DNA of 64,000 bases, taken from contig CP102060.1 of the NCBI GenBank assembly GCA_024579835.1, positions 310,001-374,000 on the forward strand, in the 5' to 3' direction. The number at the start of each line of letters is the position of its first letter. The first letter of the stretch is position 1. Both the position numbers and the translations under genes were made by a program. The notes beneath the pieces were generated by a model. That model ran no database searches. It was given only the letters and a program-made list of their open reading frames with translations, and was not told the origin of the DNA. Below, piece after piece: positions 34,655 to 43,817 of this stretch. The stretch comes from Clostridiaceae bacterium HFYG-1003. Its GTDB lineage: Bacteria; Bacillota; Clostridia; Clostridiales; Clostridiaceae.

Positions 34655-36037
34655 TCATCCGTTTGATCGGGTCGAGGGGGTCAGGGGAGGCAGGAAGATC
34701 GTGAAGACGGCTCCTTCTGGACTGGTGGCGACCTCAACCCGTCCGCCGTAGGACGTGACGATGGAGCGGACAATGGACAGGCCGATGCCATGATTGCCCT
34801 TAGCTCCTTTGTAGAAGCGGTCGAAAATGTGCGGCAGGTCTTCCGGCGAGATCCCGGGGCCGTCGTCGGCTACGCGGATTACGATGCGTCCGGCTTCTTC
34901 GCGGCAGCTTAAGGTCAGGCTGCTCCGGGCATACCGCACCGCGTTGGAAATCAGGTTCTGAAGCGCCCGTTCCATGGATTTGTCGTCATAGGTAAACAGA
35001 ACGGGGTCTTCCTGAAAGTCATACTGGATCTGGATTTTCTGTTCGGCCAGAACCGAGGCGAAGCGTTCCGCGGTGTAGGACAGGGTTTCCCTCAGATCAC
35101 CGGTGGTCTGCACCAGATCGCGGGAACGGGCATCCAGGCGGGACAGGAGGATTACGTCTTCCACCAGCTGGCTGAGGCTGTCCACTTCCTGCCGGATGAC
35201 CGGCAGGGCTTTCTGCTTCGGAATCAGATCCAGCTCCAGGGCTTCCGCATTGGTTTTAATGATCTGGAGCGGCGTGCGCAGCTCATGGGAGGCGTTCTGG
35301 AAAAAGACCCGCTGTTCTTCGTCATAACGTCTGAGTTTCTCGCTGGATTCATTCATGGACAGTTTGAGCTCATGAACCTCCCGGTCGGCAAAATCTTCCT
35401 CCAGCGTCTGATAATCGCCATTGCCGATGTGCCGGGCAAACACGCTCAGGGCTTTGACCGGCCCGGCGATCCGGGAAGCGATCAGATAGGTGGCCGCAAC
35501 GGCCAGCACCAGGGCGACGCTCATGATCAAAAGCAGCAGGCGGGAGAGGTTCTGTTCAAAGCTGTAGAGGTTGGTCATGTTGATGAAGTAGACCTGAAAG
35601 GTGGCGATGCCTTCCGCGGACGGCACCACAGTATAGTAGTAGAGCCCCTGATCCGTGGTGAGCTTCAGGATGTCAGAACGGTCGAGGAGAACAGTTCCGT
35701 CCTCGACGTGCTGGATGAAATCGTACAGGGGGGAGGATTCATCCAGCGCCGGATAGAAATCGGGCAGCAGAACCTGACGGTCTGCCGTCACAAACAGCCG
35801 CTCGGCGTTGCCGCCGACGGACTGGGGCGGCTTGCGTTCCCGGACGGAGGGACCGGCCTCCGTCCGGTCGGGGGGCAGATTGGACCGCGACTGGGTGAGG
35901 GCTTCGGTGGCATTGGTTTCTATGTAGTTTGAAATGAGCAGGTTGAAGCTGATGAAGGTCAGCGCGAACACCGCCAGGATCAGGGACGTGACCATGAGCA
36001 GCATGCGGGATTTCAGGCTGTATTTTTTCCGTTCCAT
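34655..36037 (-). CDS. Two-component sensor histidine kinase
   Basis: A 460-residue membrane kinase: one helix near residues 12-34, an extracellular loop of about 125 residues, a second helix near 165-187, a HAMP-like linker, then the phospho-accepting box NASHELRTPLQIIK (histidine near 250) and the ATP-binding boxes NLISNAVRYA, DDGPGISPEDLPHIF and GNHGIGLSIV. All key residues are present. It directly follows the response regulator (TAAATG) and would phosphorylate it. The signal may be extracellular, and the neighbouring VTC set is a plausible target. Confidence 0.93.
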   Translation of the reverse strand: MERKKYSLKSRMLLMVTSLILAVFALTFISFNLLISNYIETNATEALTQSRSNLPPDRTEAGPSVRERKPPQSVGGNAERLFVTADRQVLLPDFYPALDESSPLYDFIQHVEDGTVLLDRSDILKLTTDQGLYYYTVVPSAEGIATFQVYFINMTNLYSFEQNLSRLLLLIMSVALVLAVAATYLIASRIAGPVKALSVFARHIGNGDYQTLEEDFADREVHELKLSMNESSEKLRRYDEEQRVFFQNASHELRTPLQIIKTNAEALELDLIPKQKALPVIRQEVDSLSQLVEDVILLSRLDARSRDLVQTTGDLRETLSYTAERFASVLAEQKIQIQYDFQEDPVLFTYDDKSMERALQNLISNAVRYARSSLTLSCREEAGRIVIRVADDGPGISPEDLPHIFDRFYKGAKGNHGIGLSIVRSIVTSYGGRVEVATSPEGAVFTIFLPPLTPSTRSNG

Positions 36038-36727
36038 TTATTCCTCCGCTGCCCGGAAGCCAAATCCCCAGATATTGTCAATGCGAACCCCGCTGCCGGC
36101 CAGCTTCTTGCGCAGCCGCCGAACCGTGTCGTCACAGGCTCTGGTTTCAATGTCCTGGCTGTAGCCCCAGACCTCATCCAGCAGCTCGCTGCGCGAAACC
36201 GCCCGATCCTGGTGTTCCAGGAGATAGACCAGCAAAGCATACTCGGTGGGCGTCAGTTCCAGGGGCTGATCACCGGAGCGGGCTTCCATCGTCTTGCGAT
36301 TGATCCGGATGCTGCCGAAGTGAATCTCTGACCGGGCGGCAGAGCCGTGCTGTTCCTGATCCAGACGGACCCGGCGCAGCATGGCCTTAACCCGCATGAC
36401 CAGGGAAATGGCGCTGAATGGTTTGGTGAAATAATCGTCGCTGCCCAGGTTGATGCCCGTGGCATAGTCCAGATCACTGTCCCGGGCTGTCAGAATAATG
36501 ATGGGCACGGGGCTGATCGCGCGGATTTTCCGCGTGATGTCAAAGCCGGAGGATCCCGGCATCAGGACATCCAGGATCACCAGGTCGGCCGGGCTTATCT
36601 GGAATTCGTCAAACAGGGCATCGCCGGTGGAAAAATCCCGGACCTGATACCCCTCACTCTCCAGGAACGTTCGAACGGTTTCCCGGATATTATCTTCATC
36701 TTCTGCAATATAGATCGATTCATTCAT
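36038..36727 (-). CDS. OmpR-type response regulator
   Basis: A 229-residue response regulator. The receiver domain has the acidic pocket in YIAEDEDN, the phospho-acceptor aspartate in LVILDVLMPG near residue 52 and the lysine in YFTKPFSA near 101. The C-terminal half is a winged helix (LTPTEYALLVYLLEHQDRAV, then DDTVRRLRKKL). I start at ATG 36727, six bases behind AGGTGA; a longer frame upstream is not supported. It is the first gene of the operon with the kinase at 34655. Confidence 0.93.
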   Translation of the reverse strand: MNESIYIAEDEDNIRETVRTFLESEGYQVRDFSTGDALFDEFQISPADLVILDVLMPGSSGFDITRKIRAISPVPIIILTARDSDLDYATGINLGSDDYFTKPFSAISLVMRVKAMLRRVRLDQEQHGSAARSEIHFGSIRINRKTMEARSGDQPLELTPTEYALLVYLLEHQDRAVSRSELLDEVWGYSQDIETRACDDTVRRLRKKLAGSGVRIDNIWGFGFRAAEE

Positions 36728-36999
36728 TCTTATCACCTGATTCCAGTATAGCGAAAGATTCCGGGGAATGTTACGAAAAACAGACGCAAAACGGTCACAG
36801 AAAATCCAGGGCCCGGAAGATTGGGAGGGCAGTCCGCGCAAATCCGTTGGTGCCGGCCTTCTGAAAAAAGGACAGGAGTTGGTTGAAAAGACTGGATAAA
36901 TGATAAGATAGAGCTATCAACAATGAAGAATCGGCAATCGGTTGAATGCCGGAGCTTCGGATGAATCGAATGAAGGGGGACCGGATGATGGGAGAACAA

Positions 37000-38088
37000 A
37001 TGATAAAATCAGTCCTTGTAAGTTATGAAGAATTAAAGGCATTCTGTGAGGAGGCTTTCCACCGGTTTGGCTTTGAACCGGCACAAAGTGAGCAGATCAC
37101 GGATGTGCTGCTGGCGGCAGATCTGTATGGGATTGATTCGCATGGCACCAATCGGATTGTGCTGTATCACGAACAGATTCGCAGCGGGTTCATCGATGTG
37201 GCGGCACAGCCTGAGGTGGTTTTTGCCACCCCGGTATCGGCAGTTATTGACGGGAATCGCGGCATGGGCCAGCTGGTCTCGGTTCGTGCCATGGAGGAAG
37301 CGATTCGGCTGGCCAGCGCGTCCGGTGTCGGGCTGGTCACGGTTCGAAATTCCAACCATCACGGCATCGCCGGCTATTATTCGCGCCTGGCCGCTCAGGA
37401 AGGCTTCCTGGGCATTGCCATGACCAATTCGCTGAAGGCCGTGGTGCCGACCTTTGCCCGGGTGCCGGTGCTGGGCACCAACCCGATGGCGGTGACCTAC
37501 CCGGGCAATCCGGTTCCCTTCCATTTTGATGCCTCCACTTCAGTGGTAACCGCGGGCAAGTTTGAGGTGTACCACAAGCAGGGTCACCCCATTCCCGCCG
37601 GCTGGGGCATCAATGCGGCCGGCGAAGAGGAGACGGATCCCGGAGCCGTGCTGGAGGCCATGAAGACCGGGCAGGGCGGGATTCATCCGCTGGGCGGCGG
37701 GGGCGAAATCCACGGCGGCCACAAAGGCTATGGCTTTGCGATGCTGGCAGAAATCTTTTCGTCCATCCTGTCGCAAGGGATTACCTCCAACCATGTGGAA
37801 GAGGGGGATACCGCCGGGGTCTGCCACTTCTTTGCCGCCATTGATCCAGCGCTGTTTGGCGATGCAGCTGCCATTTCGGATCATCTGGAACGCTTCCTGA
37901 CGGAGCTGAGAGAAGCGCCCAAAGCTCAGGGTCAGGAACGGATCTACATTCACGGCGAAAAAGAAGCGGAATGCTATGACCGGCGCAAAGCCGAAGGCAT
38001 CCGGATCAATCCGGCGGTGCTCCGGGAAATGAGGGACATGGCGCAGGATCTGAACATGGTCCTGGAGGACTACTTTCCGGCCATCTGA
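37000..38088 (+). CDS. Ldh2-family malate/L-lactate-type dehydrogenase
   Basis: A 362-residue NAD(P)-dependent dehydrogenase of the YlbC/Ldh2 family (malate, sulfolactate, ureidoglycolate or related 2-hydroxy acids). Key stretches are DLYGIDSHGTNR with the catalytic histidine near residue 46, VTVRNSNHHGIAGYY and VLGTNPMAVTYPG. The glycine-rich HPLGGGGEIHGGHKGYG also fits. The preferred start is ATG 37000 behind GGGAG; ATG 36985 is possible. The gene is divergent from the two-component system. The exact substrate cannot be told from sequence. Confidence 0.88.
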   Translation: MIKSVLVSYEELKAFCEEAFHRFGFEPAQSEQITDVLLAADLYGIDSHGTNRIVLYHEQIRSGFIDVAAQPEVVFATPVSAVIDGNRGMGQLVSVRAMEEAIRLASASGVGLVTVRNSNHHGIAGYYSRLAAQEGFLGIAMTNSLKAVVPTFARVPVLGTNPMAVTYPGNPVPFHFDASTSVVTAGKFEVYHKQGHPIPAGWGINAAGEEETDPGAVLEAMKTGQGGIHPLGGGGEIHGGHKGYGFAMLAEIFSSILSQGITSNHVEEGDTAGVCHFFAAIDPALFGDAAAISDHLERFLTELREAPKAQGQERIYIHGEKEAECYDRRKAEGIRINPAVLREMRDMAQDLNMVLEDYFPAI

Positions 38089-38426
38089 CCCGATCGCAGA
38101 AGAGACCGGAAGCCATGAGGCAATCATGTATGAGGCGCAATCAGTATTGTGTAAGGCGATCAGGTTCCAGGCGGATTCAACTGAATCCGCCTGTCGCGCG
38201 TACACCGAGCCGATGAATTGACAGCCGGATCTTTGTTCCCGGAATTGTGCCCCAGGGTTACCACACTTCTTCCGCAGTTCGTTTATACCTTTGCCGATTC
38301 ACCGGACTATACTGAAGGTGATAACAAGGAACGGGTCATCCAATCCCCAAGCATCATTCACCATCGGATGATCGACCGGTGAATCAACCAAAGAGAAAAG
38401 CGAACCAAAACAAGGAGATGGAAACA

Positions 38427-39086
38427 ATGAAAAAATCAAGACGAATTTTGAGTGCGGCGCTGCTTAGCCTGGCCCTGCTGACTTCAGCGGCAACCGCTCT
38501 GGGCGCCGAGGCGGATTATGGCGCACCAGCCGCAAAGGCAGACCTCAGTCTGACCTTGGAAGAAATGCTGACTTACTCCATTCAGGATGAATATCTGGCC
38601 GAAGCGGAATACGTAAAAATTCTGGCTGAATTCGGCCAGGTACGACCCTTCAGCAACATCGTCCAGGCCGAAGGCCGACACATCGCGATGCTGGAACCAC
38701 TCTTTGCCAGTTATGGATTTACGGTTCCTGTCAACGAAGCAGCCGGGCGCATCGAACTGCCCGAAACTCTGGTCGAAAGCTATCAAGCTGGTGTGACGGC
38801 GGAGATCCTCAATATCGAAATGTATGACCGCTTCCTGAAAGAAACGCTGCCGGAAGACGTCCGGCTGGTGTTTGAACGGCTGAAAGCTGCCTCTGAGAAT
38901 CATCTGGCTGCCTTTGAACGCGCCGTTCAGCGCTCGGACGGTTCTCTTCAGCCAGGTCGTCAGCCTCGATCCGGTCAAGGCGCTCCCGGACAGGGATCCG
39001 CCCCCGGACCGTCCGGCGGATTCCAGCGCGGTGCCGGCAGAGGAGCCGGCCGCGGTATGGGTCAGCGCGTCAACCGCTGCAACTGA
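38427..39086 (+). CDS. DUF2202 ferritin-like protein, exported
   Basis: A 219-residue protein with a signal peptide (RRILSAALLSLALLTSA...ALGA) and a DUF2202 ferritin-like four-helix domain at residues about 35-165. Iron-ligand-like residues stand in YSIQDEYLAEAEYVKILAEF, AEGRHIAMLEPLFASYG and AEILNIEMYDRFLK. The tail of about 50 residues is rich in glycine, arginine and glutamine (GGFQRGAGRGAGRGMGQR). The start ATG 38427 follows AAGGAG. It may bind or oxidise iron outside the membrane; that is inferred from the fold. Confidence 0.82.
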   Translation: MKKSRRILSAALLSLALLTSAATALGAEADYGAPAAKADLSLTLEEMLTYSIQDEYLAEAEYVKILAEFGQVRPFSNIVQAEGRHIAMLEPLFASYGFTVPVNEAAGRIELPETLVESYQAGVTAEILNIEMYDRFLKETLPEDVRLVFERLKAASENHLAAFERAVQRSDGSLQPGRQPRSGQGAPGQGSAPGPSGGFQRGAGRGAGRGMGQRVNRCN

Positions 39087-39518
39087 TATCCGGGAACAGC
39101 AGGGCTTGACGGAGTCGCCACGAACTGAACGATTCACCACAACCTGACGGATTTATCCAGGAATCTGAAGCATGGCTTAACCTGGAAGCAGTGGGTTCAA
39201 GAAACATTAGTTTCAGCGAACCTCGTTTTTCCGAAGAACCATGACCATCCAAAGAACCATGACCTTGCGAAGAACCATGATATATGAACAGAGCAAAGGA
39301 AGGGCCCGTATCGACAGCCGGTATGGGCTCTCCCCTTTGCGGTTCAAAGATGGTTGTCGCCTGGTCGGGCAAACATGATTTCATCTGATTTTTATTCAGA
39401 GGGTTATAATAGAGATAGTAAAAGTACAATCATCGGCTGCTCACGCCAAGAACGAACGGGCAGGAGAGAGAATCACATCCGGATGATTGAGAATGAAGCG
39501 GTTATGGGGGAATCATAC
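39087..39518. other. Intergenic stretch with repeated AAGAACCATGA
   Basis: No gene is seen in 432 bases. AAGAACCATGA occurs three times at 18-19-base steps between 39233 and 39281. AGGGTTATAATAGAG (TATAAT at 39408-39413) is a likely -10 element for the CmpB gene. Confidence 0.5.
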
Positions 39519-40523
39519 ATGTTTTTTGAATGGGCTCTGCTTTTTTTGATCTATGCCTTTCTGGGCTGGTGCACGGAAGTGGCTTACAACGCCCTGACCA
39601 GAGGGAAGTTCATCAATGCCGGGATTTTGAACGGGCCCTGGTGTCCGATTTATGGGTTTGGGATCCTGGCAATTCTCTGGCTGCTCAACCCGTTTGAGGA
39701 GAATCTTCTAGTTCTGTTTTTTGGAGCCGTTGGAATCACCAGTGCGTTGGAGCTGATCACCGGGATCGTGCTGGAGAAGCTGTTTCATCAAAAATGGTGG
39801 GATTACTCCGACCGGCCGTTCAATCTGGGCGGCTATATCTGCCTGCTGTTCTCGCTGGGCTGGGGGTTGGGATCACTGATTCTGGTGGAACGGATCCATC
39901 CCCGGGTTATGAGGCTGATGGCCGTGATGTCGCCCTCGTTGATCATGATTCTGGCGGGAGTTCTCCTGCTGCTTCTCGTATCGGATGCCGTAGTGACTGC
40001 CAATACGATTCTGAAGCTAAACCGCAAGCTGGATCACCTGGAAGAGCTGTCGGTTCATATTCGCCGGACTTCGCAGGAGATGGGCGAAGCCCTTGCCTCC
40101 GGGTTTATTTACCTGGCCGACCGGAAGGAGGACATGGAGGACCGCCTGGAAGAAAAGCGGCAGGAATTGCGGGATTATATGGAGTCGACCCGGGAGTACC
40201 ACTATCGCCTGAACGACGGGACGCTGTCCGCACCCGATTCAACGGACCCGGTACATTCTCAGACTGATGCGAAAGACAACCAGTTCATCGAACCAGTCTC
40301 TGCAGAAACCGTGAATCAGGTGGATGAGCTGATCAGCCGGCCGCTCTTTGGGGAACATCGGCTGTTCCGGGCCTTTCCGCATGCCCGATCGAAACGTCAT
40401 CCGGCTGCCCTGCAAAAACTTAAGGAAATTCATCTGAGCCGTTCCAAAGCCAGAAGACAGCACCCGCAGACTGGCCGGTTCCCGAAGCATCCACCATACG
40501 AACAGGGAGGACCCCATGCATAA
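39519..40523 (+). CDS. CmpB-type putative ABC-transporter membrane protein
   Basis: A 334-residue protein of the PF06541 family. It opens with YAFLGWCTEVAYNALTRGKF followed by NAGILNGPWCPIYGFG, the family signature, and has about five membrane helices within 180 residues, then a charged coiled-coil-like tail (ADRKEDMEDRLEEKRQELRD) of about 150 residues. Function is unproven although the family is named after ABC transporters. I start at ATG 39519, nine bases behind GGGGG; an upstream ATG 39504 is possible. It overlaps the next gene by eight bases. Confidence 0.8.
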   Translation: MFFEWALLFLIYAFLGWCTEVAYNALTRGKFINAGILNGPWCPIYGFGILAILWLLNPFEENLLVLFFGAVGITSALELITGIVLEKLFHQKWWDYSDRPFNLGGYICLLFSLGWGLGSLILVERIHPRVMRLMAVMSPSLIMILAGVLLLLLVSDAVVTANTILKLNRKLDHLEELSVHIRRTSQEMGEALASGFIYLADRKEDMEDRLEEKRQELRDYMESTREYHYRLNDGTLSAPDSTDPVHSQTDAKDNQFIEPVSAETVNQVDELISRPLFGEHRLFRAFPHARSKRHPAALQKLKEIHLSRSKARRQHPQTGRFPKHPPYEQGGPHA

Positions 40524-41442
40524 CATCATTGACGAGACCAGGTTTGCATCCAAAGAGCTCCTGACCAAAGGGTGGTCTGCCGACCCCAAATACATTGTTT
40601 CATTCGCTTCGGGCGAAAAACGGCTCCTGCGCCTTTCGCCACCCGGTCAGCTGGCGTTCAGGGAGCAGGAATTCCAGCGCATGAAGCAGCTTTATGCACT
40701 GGGAATACCCATGTCAGAACCCCTGGAACTGGGCTATTGCGAGGGCGGCCGCCGCATCGGCATACTGCTCAGCTGGATTGAGGGCGACGATCTGGAATTT
40801 GCGCTCCCGGCCTTGAGCTTGCGGCAGCAGTATGACCTGGGGGTCGAATCCGGCCGGATCCTGAAGAAAATCCACTCTTTGCCGGCCCCGCCGGATCAGG
40901 AGGACTGGACCGTCCGCTTCAACCGCAAAGTGGACCGCAACATCGCCCTGTACCAGGACTGCGGCATCCAGGTGGAGGGAGTTCAGCATCTGCTGGACTA
41001 TATCCGGGTCAGCCGGGAACTGCTGAACGATCGTCCGCAGTGTGTTCAGCACGGGGACTATCATGTCGGCAACATGATCCTGACAAAGGACCGGCAGCTG
41101 TTCATCATTGATTTTAATCGACATGATGCAGGAGATCCCTGGGAAGAATTCAACCGAATCGTCTGGAGTGCACAAGTCAGTCCGGCGTTTGCTACCGGCC
41201 AGCTGCACGGCTATTTTGACGGAGAGCCGCCCAGTCAGTTTTTTGCGCTGCTGGCGTTCTATATCGCCAGCAATTCCCTGTCCTCCATTCCCTGGGCGAT
41301 CTCCTTTGGTCCCAAGGAAGTCGAAGGGATGATTCACCAGGTGCAAAAGGTCCTGACCTGGTTTGACAACATGAAGAATCCGATCCCGAACTGGTATCTG
41401 GACGCAGCGAAGAAAATCGGCAGTACCGGCGAAATTTTATAG
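40516..41442 (+). CDS. Aminoglycoside-phosphotransferase-family kinase
   Basis: A 308-residue APH/choline-kinase-fold protein. The catalytic loop is QHGDYHVGNMIL near residue 180 and the Mg2+ site IIDFNRHDAGDPWEEFNRIV follows it. ATP-contacting residues are in the N-terminal lobe (LLRLSPPGQLAFREQEF). Many such genes in Firmicutes phosphorylate sugars, amines or antibiotics; resistance cannot be claimed. It is translationally coupled to the CmpB-type gene (overlap of eight bases). Confidence 0.88.
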   Translation: MHNIIDETRFASKELLTKGWSADPKYIVSFASGEKRLLRLSPPGQLAFREQEFQRMKQLYALGIPMSEPLELGYCEGGRRIGILLSWIEGDDLEFALPALSLRQQYDLGVESGRILKKIHSLPAPPDQEDWTVRFNRKVDRNIALYQDCGIQVEGVQHLLDYIRVSRELLNDRPQCVQHGDYHVGNMILTKDRQLFIIDFNRHDAGDPWEEFNRIVWSAQVSPAFATGQLHGYFDGEPPSQFFALLAFYIASNSLSSIPWAISFGPKEVEGMIHQVQKVLTWFDNMKNPIPNWYLDAAKKIGSTGEIL

Positions 41443-41676
41443 CATTTCTGTACCATCAGCCGATGGGGCCGGCTCACGCTTTTCCTGTCAATCCAATTAT
41501 AATTTCATATCGAAAAATCCGCTCTTATCATCAGATTGATATTGGGTAGTGGGTTACTTTTATGATAAAATGAGGTAGAACGAAAGATAAATTGCGTATT
41601 TGTTCACAAGGCTTTCGTGAAGCGAGTCCATCGACTCGTAAAGTCTAGGATCAAAAATTCAAATCGGAGGTATCCC

Positions 41677-42174
41677 ATGAATCCATTTATCATGAAATTT
41701 GTTACAGACGGATTTTTCAACGAAACGGTTGGCAACTTCATTGACGAAGCCATCACCAGCGGAGATTCCATCATTATCGCAGGTCACCGGTCCACCGGAA
41801 CCAGACCCTTCATGGCCAACCTGATGGCAGTCACCAAAAAGACCCATCCGGCGATTCAAGTTAAAAAGGCGGAAGACCTGGAAAAGGAAACCAAGTATTT
41901 CCTGATCCCCGGCATCCCGGACATCGACTTTGAAGAACTGATCTACAATGCGATCAAGGTTCCCGATACCAGCATCCTCACCATCAAGGAACCGGAACAG
42001 CCAGTTTCCTTAATGAAGATCTTCAAGAAGCTCTACAAGGAAGTCGGAGCCACCCCGAAAAAATTCCACCAGATCGAATGTGAGAAGAAAGACGGCGTGC
42101 CCTTCGTCAAGAAAGTAACTACCTTCACCATGTCCGAAGACGGAAAAGTTCAGAAGGAAGATCTCGTATTCTAG
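41677..42174 (+). CDS. Conserved hypothetical with P-loop-like stretch
   Basis: A 165-residue soluble protein I cannot assign. Near residue 27 SGDSIIIAGHRSTGTRPFMA looks like the strand and loop before a Walker A motif (as in PilT/GspE ATPases) but the lysine is replaced and the glycine pattern is altered, so nucleotide binding is doubtful. The C-terminal part is basic and beta-rich (ECEKKDGVPFVKKVTTFTM). CGGAGG precedes ATG 41677; an upstream ATG 41617 lacks a ribosome site. A terminator follows, so it stands alone. Confidence 0.65.
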   Translation: MNPFIMKFVTDGFFNETVGNFIDEAITSGDSIIIAGHRSTGTRPFMANLMAVTKKTHPAIQVKKAEDLEKETKYFLIPGIPDIDFEELIYNAIKVPDTSILTIKEPEQPVSLMKIFKKLYKEVGATPKKFHQIECEKKDGVPFVKKVTTFTMSEDGKVQKEDLVF

Positions 42175-42181
42175 AAAATCA

Positions 42182-42218
42182 GGCGACCTGCCAATTTGGC
42201 GGGTTGCTTCTTTTTTTG
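42182..42218 (+). terminator. Terminator after the hypothetical gene
   Basis: GCGACCTGCC pairs with GGCGGGTTGC (two wobble pairs) around a short AT loop, followed by TTCTTTTTTT. A clear rho-independent terminator. Confidence 0.88.
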
Positions 42219-42291
42219 ACGGTCCGGACTCCGATCACTGGAAACAACAACAGAAACGGATACAGTAACAGAAACAGAACAAGAGAAGAGA

Positions 42292-42349
42292 AAGAGTAGG
42301 AGTAGGAGTAGGAGTAGGAGTAGGAGTAAGAGTAGGAGTAAGAGTAAGA
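42292..42349. repeat. AGGAGT hexanucleotide repeat
   Basis: Nine to ten units of AGGAGT or AGAGTA follow each other. Each unit contains a ribosome-site-like AGGAG, but no start codon or frame follows, so it is not translated from here. The rest of the 576 bases between the terminator and aroF holds no gene I can support; TATATGTAG near 42580 is only a weak -10 candidate. Confidence 0.85.
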
Positions 42350-42750
42350 ATTGCAGCAACAACATTTGCATATATGAGATCAGGTCATTACCAGGTCATT
42401 ACCACGGATTCCTGAAGGAAAGCACCTGATTTCCTGAGAGACAATCCGAGACAATGCAGCCAGGCAGAAGTTCTGGAATGCTCCGTATAGGCAGAGGCGA
42501 TGAATCGGCAGATTTCGCGGAAACTGCTGGGGCTTCCCCATCCTTTTTAATAACGGGATGGGGAAGAATCTGATAAACTATATGTAGTCTGTTTTAAGAT
42601 CAATTGAAAGAAAACCAAAGATATATTAGCCTATGCCGGGCGTCAAGCGGATGCTGACTGCTTCCGGGGCAGAGCAGAAGACTGCTCTGATTCACTCGGA
42701 ATAGAAAAACCGACCTGGCTGGAACTGCCGCTCAAAGAGGAGAAGAACCC

Positions 42751-43758
42751 ATGATCATCGTATTGAAGCCAACCCCGAATAAAGAAGAAATGGAGCACCT
42801 GATCACCTGGCTGGAAAGCCAGGGAGTCCTGGTGCATGCCAGCATGGATCTCTCCCAGATCAATCTGGAGGTGGTGGGGGATACCTCCCATTTGGACAAG
42901 CATTTCATCGAAGCCCTTGATGTCGTGGACCATGTCCAGCCAATTCGGAGGTTTGAACGCTGCACCGATCGGAAATTTCATCCCGAGTATACCGTGATTC
43001 AGGTTGGCAATACTCAGATCGGCGGAGGCAGTCTGACCCTCATGGCCGGGCCATGCTCCGTGGAAAGCGAGGCTCAGGTAGTGGCCATTGCCCGGGCCGT
43101 GAAAGCCAGCGGGGCTACGATGCTTCGCGGCGGAGCGTTCAAGCCCAGAACTTCACCCTATGCCTTTCAGGGTCTGGGCGAAAAAGGACTGGATCTTCTT
43201 CGGGTCGCCCGTCAGGAAACCGGCCTGCCCCTGGTCAGCGAGATCATGGATGTGAGCCAGCTCGATCTATTCAAGGATATCGACGTCATCCAGGTTGGAG
43301 CCCGCAACATGCAGAACTACGAGCTGCTCAAGGCACTGGGGCGGCAGGACAAGCCCGTCATGATCAAGCGCGGGATGTCCGCGACCTACGAAGAGTGGCT
43401 CATGAGCGCCGAATACGTCATGGCCGGGGGCAATAACCAGGTGATCCTGTGTGAGCGCGGCATCCGAAGCTTCGAAACTTATACCCGCAATACGCTGGAT
43501 ATCACCTCAATTCCCTTCATGCGCCGTCTGACACATCTGCCCATCATCGCTGATCCCAGCCATGCCACCGGCAAAGCCTGGCTGGTGGGGCCGCTTTCCC
43601 AGGGTATTGTTGCCACAGGGGCGGACGGAATTCTTATCGAAGTGCACAATGATCCGGAACACGCACTGTGTGACGGGGAACAGTCCATCACGCCGGAAGA
43701 GTTTGACTCTCTGGCCGGAAAGCTGACTCGCCTGCATGGATTCATGAAGGAGTTATAG
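42751..43758 (+). CDS. aroF: DAHP synthase (aroF/Thermotoga-type)
   Basis: A 335-residue 3-deoxy-D-arabino-heptulosonate-7-phosphate synthase, first enzyme of the shikimate pathway, condensing phosphoenolpyruvate and erythrose 4-phosphate. Residues 1-75 form the ferredoxin-like regulatory domain (IIVLKPTPNKEEMEHLITWL) that usually carries tyrosine feedback control. The barrel has GPCSVESEAQVVAIARAVK, RGGAFKPRTSPYAFQGLGEK and IADPSHATGKAWLV. AGAGGAG precedes the start. It heads the aroF-aroB-aroA-aroC-aroE/K-aroQ operon. Confidence 0.93.
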   Translation: MIIVLKPTPNKEEMEHLITWLESQGVLVHASMDLSQINLEVVGDTSHLDKHFIEALDVVDHVQPIRRFERCTDRKFHPEYTVIQVGNTQIGGGSLTLMAGPCSVESEAQVVAIARAVKASGATMLRGGAFKPRTSPYAFQGLGEKGLDLLRVARQETGLPLVSEIMDVSQLDLFKDIDVIQVGARNMQNYELLKALGRQDKPVMIKRGMSATYEEWLMSAEYVMAGGNNQVILCERGIRSFETYTRNTLDITSIPFMRRLTHLPIIADPSHATGKAWLVGPLSQGIVATGADGILIEVHNDPEHALCDGEQSITPEEFDSLAGKLTRLHGFMKEL

Positions 43759-43817
43759 GACTGGATCTGCAGTTTTTGCCATGCACAAAATCTGACAGGA
43801 GCGAAAGGAGTGAAACC

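Noticed and set aside
42292-42349. AGGAGT repeat considered as a string of ribosome binding sites for a small gene
   Set aside because: No start codon with an open frame follows within a useful distance.
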